The notes beneath the pieces were generated by a model. The model saw only the letters and a list, made by a program, of their open reading frames with translations, made no database searches and was not told the DNA's origin. Position numbers and translations under genes: made by a program. Positions 3,718-7,771 of a stretch of DNA of 7,771 bases are shown here, piece by piece. Numbering within the stretch: position 1 is the stretch's first letter; the number at the start of each line of letters is the position of its first letter. Source of the DNA: Opitutales bacterium (GTDB lineage Bacteria; Verrucomicrobiota; Verrucomicrobiia; Opitutales; Intestinicryptomonadaceae); the NCBI GenBank assembly GCA_017633865.1, contig JAGBOM010000241.1, positions 1-7,771 of the forward strand, written 5' to 3'.

Positions 3718-5916
3718 ATGAAAAAAAATCTAAAATCCGGTTTTTTAGCGTTTATATTTTGTTCGGCGGCGTTTGCGTTTGGCGGGGCGGACATTGTAAT
3801 AGACGATTTTGAAAGCGGCTCCTATTCGCCCAAGTGGGAGGTTGATGGCGAGGCCTTTGCGGACGCTCCCGCAAAAGGCGGCTTTAAATATCAGCAGCCC
3901 GTAAGCGGCTACAACGGCAACTATCTTGCAAATTCGTATTTCAATAAAGACGATACTACGGGCAAGCTTACAAGCCGCCCATTTAAAATAGAGCGGCCTT
4001 ATTTGGACGCACTTGTAGGCGGCGGCGACAGGCGCGGCGAAGCCTTCCTGCGCGTAATGGTTGGCGGCAGGGAAGTCGGCAGGATTACGGGGGCGAACAA
4101 CGAGCGTCTCGAGGCGAAGTCGATAGACCTGGCAAATTATCTCGGCCAAACAGCCGTAATTGAAATTGTCGACAACGCTAAGGGCGGCTGGGGGCACATA
4201 AATATTGACGACATCCTTTTGACCGACAACCCGAAAGGCGCGATAAAAAAGACGGTTTTGGAAATTCCAAGCGCGAAAAAATATTTGAACATCCCAATCA
4301 ATAACGACGCTGCTGAAAGGCTCGTCAGGGTTTCGGACTCGTCTAACAAAAGGGTTTTGCTGTGCGCGAAAATGCGCGTCGATTTCGGAAATCCGCAGTG
4401 GTATTACTCTATGGAGACTCTCGACTTAAAGGGCGAAAATTTGCGCGTCGAGCTTTTGTCGAAGGCCGGCGAGCGAGTTGAATTTAAAACGACAAACCAA
4501 TATTGGGCGGACGCTTACCCCGACGAGCTTTTGCGCCCGCAGTATCATTTTTCGGCTCCGCAGGGCTGGCTGAACGACCCCAACGGCCTTGTTTTTTGGA
4601 AGGGCAACTGGCACATGTATTACCAGCTTTCGCCCTTCGCCTACCACAGCCGCGAAAAATACTGGGGGCACGCGGTCTCAAAAGATTTGATGAACTGGCG
4701 GCACCTGCCGGTTGGCATCAGCGCGCGGTATTACGAAAGCGGGGGCAACAACGCCATTTGGTCGGGCACGGCGTTTGCCGACGCTAAAAACAGAAGCGGC
4801 TTTTTTGATAAAGACGGCGGAATCATTTTGGCGTACACGCTTATAGGCAGGGGCGACTATGTGGCGCGCACTGCAGGCGGCGCAAATATCGAGACTTTGC
4901 CCGATCCCATTTCTACTGTTCACGGCCGCGACCCGTGCATATTTTATCATGGCGGCGCGAAAAGTTGGGTTGTTTTGCGCTACGAAGTTGTAAAGCCGGA
5001 CGAAAGCGAGGCGGGCGCGAAAAAATTCGTCTTCTACTTTTCAAAAGACTTAAAGACGTGGCGGCGCGGGCAGGAGCTGGACGACTTTTACGAGTGCCCC
5101 TACATAATTTCAATGCCCGTAAACGGGAATGCTAAAAACCGAAAATATTTGATTTTCGACGCCCGCGGCGAGTGCGTTGTGGGCGACTTCGACGGCGAAA
5201 AATTCGCCAGAGTCGGCGACGAAAGGTGCCCCAAATTCGTGCTCGGCAACGCGTACGCGGGGCAGGTTTTCAACAACGCCCCGAACGGGAGGGTCGTAAA
5301 CATCTCGTGGGTGAACGCCACGGCGGAGGATTTCGGCAAAACGGGAATGTGCTTTTCGCAGATAATGACTTTGCCCATGGATTTGCGCCTTGTCGAAAAA
5401 TCGGGCAAATATTTTATTTACGCCTCGCTTTCAAAGGAGGTCGAAAAAATCTATAAAAACGAGAAGAGTTTTAAGGATGTAAATTGCGGCGAGCTTAAGG
5501 ATTTCGGCAAGTTCCCGAGCTCAGTTATGCTTGAGGCGAATTTGGACATCTCAAACGCGGAAAACGCGAAATTCCAAATCGGGGCGGCGCGCGTGGAATT
5601 TGTAAAGAGCGAAAACGCCTACCGCATAACGGCCTTGCCGAAGGAGGAGCGCCCGAAATCGACGGGGAATTTGCGCTGGGAAAACCGAGAGTTTAAAATG
5701 GACGAAGCGGCGGGAAAGAGCCTGAACGTAAAAATTTTTGCGGACCGCTCCTCTCTTGAAATTTTCCACGACAATAAGCGCGTGATTGCCTTGCATATGC
5801 CCTTTGGCAAAGACGATGTATCGATAAGCGCGCAAGGCGGCGGACTCGTCATAAAAGACCTCGCAATCCGCGAACTAAAAAAGGCCTACTCGAAAGCCTC
5901 GCTTAAAAATTTGTAA
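3718..5916 (+). CDS. Secreted glycoside hydrolase family 32 (levanase/fructanase-type), 732 aa
   Basis: A predicted extracytoplasmic enzyme hydrolysing beta-fructofuranosyl bonds of levan, inulin or sucrose. Residues 1-20 form a Sec signal peptide (MKKNLKSGFLAFIFCSAAFA, cleavage after AFA). Residues about 25-172 form a beta-rich module opening IVIDDFESGSYSPKWEVDGE and ending GGWGHINIDDILLTD, like the carbohydrate-binding-type leaders of many levanases. Residues about 176-262 resemble DUF4980 (YLNIPINN...VDFGNPQWYYSMETLDL). The GH32 catalytic propeller follows, with WLNDPNG (284-290, nucleophile Asp287), WSGTA (348-352), RDP (404-406, stabiliser Asp405) and ECP (459-461, acid/base Glu459). The C-terminal beta-sandwich includes DRSSLEIFHDNKRVIALHMP. 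All catalytic residues are present, so an active retaining enzyme is expected. Exact substrate cannot be read; the N-terminal module makes levan a reasonable guess. It stands alone, with its own promoter and terminator and no transporter or fructokinase next to it. GC content is higher than in much of the recombinase cassette. Confidence 0.95.
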   Translation: MKKNLKSGFLAFIFCSAAFAFGGADIVIDDFESGSYSPKWEVDGEAFADAPAKGGFKYQQPVSGYNGNYLANSYFNKDDTTGKLTSRPFKIERPYLDALVGGGDRRGEAFLRVMVGGREVGRITGANNERLEAKSIDLANYLGQTAVIEIVDNAKGGWGHINIDDILLTDNPKGAIKKTVLEIPSAKKYLNIPINNDAAERLVRVSDSSNKRVLLCAKMRVDFGNPQWYYSMETLDLKGENLRVELLSKAGERVEFKTTNQYWADAYPDELLRPQYHFSAPQGWLNDPNGLVFWKGNWHMYYQLSPFAYHSREKYWGHAVSKDLMNWRHLPVGISARYYESGGNNAIWSGTAFADAKNRSGFFDKDGGIILAYTLIGRGDYVARTAGGANIETLPDPISTVHGRDPCIFYHGGAKSWVVLRYEVVKPDESEAGAKKFVFYFSKDLKTWRRGQELDDFYECPYIISMPVNGNAKNRKYLIFDARGECVVGDFDGEKFARVGDERCPKFVLGNAYAGQVFNNAPNGRVVNISWVNATAEDFGKTGMCFSQIMTLPMDLRLVEKSGKYFIYASLSKEVEKIYKNEKSFKDVNCGELKDFGKFPSSVMLEANLDISNAENAKFQIGAARVEFVKSENAYRITALPKEERPKSTGNLRWENREFKMDEAAGKSLNVKIFADRSSLEIFHDNKRVIALHMPFGKDDVSISAQGGGLVIKDLAIRELKKAYSKASLKNL

Positions 5917-5977
5917 GCGGCGCGGCGGCGAAACAACAAAGAAACAAGCGAAGAAAGAATCGAAAAAATAAAGCCGC

Positions 5978-6018
5978 AAAAAAGGCGGATTTGCCGCGGT
6001 TGCAAATCCGCTTTTTTT
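5978..6018. terminator. Bidirectional terminator between convergent genes
   Basis: GCGGATTTGC (5985-5994) and GCAAATCCGC (6002-6011) make a perfect 10-bp stem with a 7-base loop. It is extended by a G-T pair and an A-run (5978-5983) pairing with a T-run (6012-6018). It can end transcription of the GH32 gene on the plus strand and of the large minus-strand gene from the other side. Confidence 0.9.
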
Positions 6019-6020
6019 AT

Positions 6021-6059
6021 AAAATTGTTTGGAGGCGGGCAGGGTTTCTCCGCCCAAAC
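6021..6059 (-). terminator. Second hairpin at the 3' end of the minus-strand gene
   Basis: GTTTGG (6027-6032) pairs with CCAAAC (6054-6059), and GCGG (6035-6038) with CCGC (6050-6053), leaving two bulged bases. The stem starts at the last base of the TAG stop. On the minus strand it is followed by AATTTTAT, a weak T-run, so it probably helps the stronger terminator just beyond. Confidence 0.5.
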
Positions 6060-7771
6060 TACTGTTTGTTTTGCGGCGGATTTTGGCTCTTTTTTAGGTA
6101 GGCCGAGAACATGTCGTTTAGCTCTTTGGGCAGGTTGAGCTTTATAAATTTCTCGGAGCCCGCGACTATATAATGGCAGTCGGGGTTGAAGCAGTCTTTT
6201 ATGCTTTCGAGAATTTTCGCCTTCTCTTCGTCTGGCTTTTTATCGAGGCCGCTCAAAAATTCGGCAAGGCACTCCTTCGCCTTTCCGATATTTTTCGGGG
6301 TATTGTGCCCGTTAGAGTGGCAGTACAAAGCGTAGAGAACCTCGTATGCGCCGCCGTCTTTTAGGGAGCTTTTGAATATCTCGAAGGCGGCGGCTCTTTC
6401 TTTGGGGTCTTCAAGCTTTTCGCACGCCTCGATGCCCGAAGAGTACAGGCGCATTTTTATCCGCACTATTTCTTTTTTCGGGAGCCCGAGAGCGCTTTCC
6501 GTTATAAGCTTATCGCGGAAGTCTTCGCCGATTAAGACTGCGTATTTATTCAAGCTCGCGCCCAAATTTTTCAATAAGAACAGGGCGAAGTCCCCGCTAT
6601 GCCGGCTTAAGCGCATAAAGAAGGGGGCGGGGCGTTCGCTGTCTTCTTGCAGGAGGCTTTTTAATTCGCCCAAAAGTTTTTTTACCTCGCCGGCATGGCC
6701 GCGGCTTTTTGATTTTTCGTCCAGCTTATGCAGGGCGTAGGCGCGGTACGCCAGAATGCGCATGTAGGCGGTTTTTAGGGCGGGGTTTTCGCGCGGGCAA
6801 AGATTTTCCGCATTTTGCGTTTGGCCTGCTATTTTTTCAAAATCGGGGTTTTTCTTTAAAAGCTCGGCGCAGATTGCGTCGCATTTTAATAGGCGCAAGG
6901 CTTTGTCGTCGCCGAGCATGCCCTTCAAATTTTCCGCGCGGGAGCATGTTGAAATTATGAAATCCAAGTCTTCGCCGTCCGGCCGAACGCCCAGATTGGC
7001 AATTCTTGACGCCCTGGCGACAGTCCAAAAACAGCTTAAGATTCCGTTTGAATTTAGGGAATCCTGCGCGGCCTTTTTGTATTCGGCTTTTATTGCGGGG
7101 TCGGTTTCTGTAAAAAACGCGGAGGCGAAAAATTCGCACGGGATTTCCTCTTTATTCGCCTTTTTAAAAAGCGCGCGCAGTTCGTTTTTATAAAAATCCT
7201 TCAGCGTATCGTCTTTGGCAAAAACTAAAAGCGAGCTTGCAAATTTAAAGAGCTGGGCGGCCGTCATTTCGCCGGAGGCGGCGACTGCCTCGTAGGATTT
7301 TTTATCGTAATTTTGGGCGTAATTAAATTCGTCGAGGTAGAAATAGAAGTCCGGGAATCCAAGCGCAAACCTTATTTTGTCGGCGAGCGTAGCTTCGCCT
7401 TCTTTTAACCCTTCGAGCATGAAAGCCGCGTAGTTTGATTCGGCGAATTTTTGCGCCATCTGCCTGAATTCGCCAGCGGTAATTTCAACAGTGTTTTGGG
7501 GGTCTATCCTCTTGAATTCGGGGCAGGGCTTTTGCGAGACTTCCGCGTTTTTCCTAAGCTCGGGCATGACTTCTTTCACTGTCTGCGCGCTCAAATAGCA
7601 TTGCATGCCCGTTCCGATGCCCATAAACGTAGCCCCCTCTTTTTCGTCGCCAAAGATAAGCTGCCGCAAGTCCTTTGCGCCGATTATTTCGAGCTTGAAT
7701 TTTGAGCCGTCAACATTCATCAGCTTTTTTGGCGCGGGGATTTCGCTTGGCAAAAGCTCCCAATCGGGCTT
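6059..7771 (-). CDS. Large helical protein of unknown function, 5' end outside window
   Basis: The minus-strand frame is open from the window edge (7771) to TAG at 6061-6059, giving 570 residues without a stop; a TTG at 7753 could serve as start but nothing supports it, so I treat the gene as truncated by the window. I do not recognise the family. The visible protein is soluble-looking, rich in Lys, Glu, Ala and Leu, with no membrane segment or signal peptide in the part seen. Predicted secondary structure is almost entirely helical after residue 60 or so. Near the C-terminus (about 472-508) 'YEVLYALYCHSNGHNTPKNI' followed by GKAKECLAEFL resembles a degenerate Sel1/TPR-like repeat (pattern L..LY..G......KA...L). 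A helical-repeat scaffold is therefore plausible, but a catalytic domain could lie upstream. It converges on the GH32 gene and shares its terminator. Base composition matches the GH32 gene, so it looks like resident DNA. Function unknown. Confidence 0.85.
   Translation of the reverse strand, partial: KPDWELLPSEIPAPKKLMNVDGSKFKLEIIGAKDLRQLIFGDEKEGATFMGIGTGMQCYLSAQTVKEVMPELRKNAEVSQKPCPEFKRIDPQNTVEITAGEFRQMAQKFAESNYAAFMLEGLKEGEATLADKIRFALGFPDFYFYLDEFNYAQNYDKKSYEAVAASGEMTAAQLFKFASSLLVFAKDDTLKDFYKNELRALFKKANKEEIPCEFFASAFFTETDPAIKAEYKKAAQDSLNSNGILSCFWTVARASRIANLGVRPDGEDLDFIISTCSRAENLKGMLGDDKALRLLKCDAICAELLKKNPDFEKIAGQTQNAENLCPRENPALKTAYMRILAYRAYALHKLDEKSKSRGHAGEVKKLLGELKSLLQEDSERPAPFFMRLSRHSGDFALFLLKNLGASLNKYAVLIGEDFRDKLITESALGLPKKEIVRIKMRLYSSGIEACEKLEDPKERAAAFEIFKSSLKDGGAYEVLYALYCHSNGHNTPKNIGKAKECLAEFLSGLDKKPDEEKAKILESIKDCFNPDCHYIVAGSEKFIKLNLPKELNDMFSAYLKKSQNPPQNKQ

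Noticed and set aside
3718..3780. GH32 protein as a lipoprotein (Cys15 in the signal peptide)
   Set aside because: FIFC does not fit a lipobox and a good AFA signal peptidase I site follows at residues 18-20.
3745..4197. 150-codon minus-strand ORF inside the GH32 gene, and other antisense frames there
   Set aside because: Shadow frames produced by codon bias of the GH32 gene; no motifs or ribosome sites.
1..7771. CRISPR array, transposon terminal repeats or rRNA
   Set aside because: No regularly spaced long repeats, no transposase and no rRNA-like sequence were seen by eye.

Overview
The window looks like a bacterial chromosome segment, most likely from the Verrucomicrobiota/Lentisphaerota/Kiritimatiellota group. 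That placement is an inference from three things: the type of recombinase cassette, a fructan hydrolase with DUF4980-like and carbohydrate-binding-like leaders, and a tiny ORF shaped like a PEP-CTERM sorting tail. No ribosomal or other marker gene is present, so the taxon is tentative.

Left part (3-2691), plus strand: a compact, overlapping gene cassette. It holds the C-terminal end of a sigma-region-4-like helix-turn-helix (HTH) protein, a 66-residue unknown, a DUF2924 protein, an intact large serine recombinase, and a 95-residue HTH protein. The last four genes overlap by 11, 4 and 13 bases, so they are probably translated from one message. This is a mobile or integrative module. Much of it is AT-richer than the genes to the right, although composition varies along it. 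Its left end lies outside the window. On the right, 2692-2948 is non-coding and holds short direct repeats and hairpins that may mark the boundary or contain control sites.

Middle part (2949-3717): a minus-strand tRNA-Asp(GUC) with encoded CCA, its promoter, and a bidirectional hairpin terminator. Next comes a T-rich spacer, then a 34-residue single-membrane-segment ORF closed by a strong intrinsic terminator. The promoter and Shine-Dalgarno site of the next gene complete this part.

Right part (3718-7771): a secreted multi-domain glycoside hydrolase family 32 enzyme (levanase/fructanase type) with all three canonical active-site motifs. It converges on a long, mostly helical protein of unknown function encoded on the minus strand, whose 5' end is cut by the window edge. 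A strong bidirectional terminator and a second, weaker hairpin lie between the two convergent genes.

The two halves appear functionally unrelated: a recombination module beside a tRNA, then a stand-alone extracellular fructan-degrading gene without transporter or kinase partners in view. The most interesting items are the coupled DUF2924/recombinase cassette, a possible modified-DNA-binding fold in the DUF2924 C-terminus, the repeat-flanked hairpin just after the cassette, and the free-standing PEP-CTERM-like micro-ORF.
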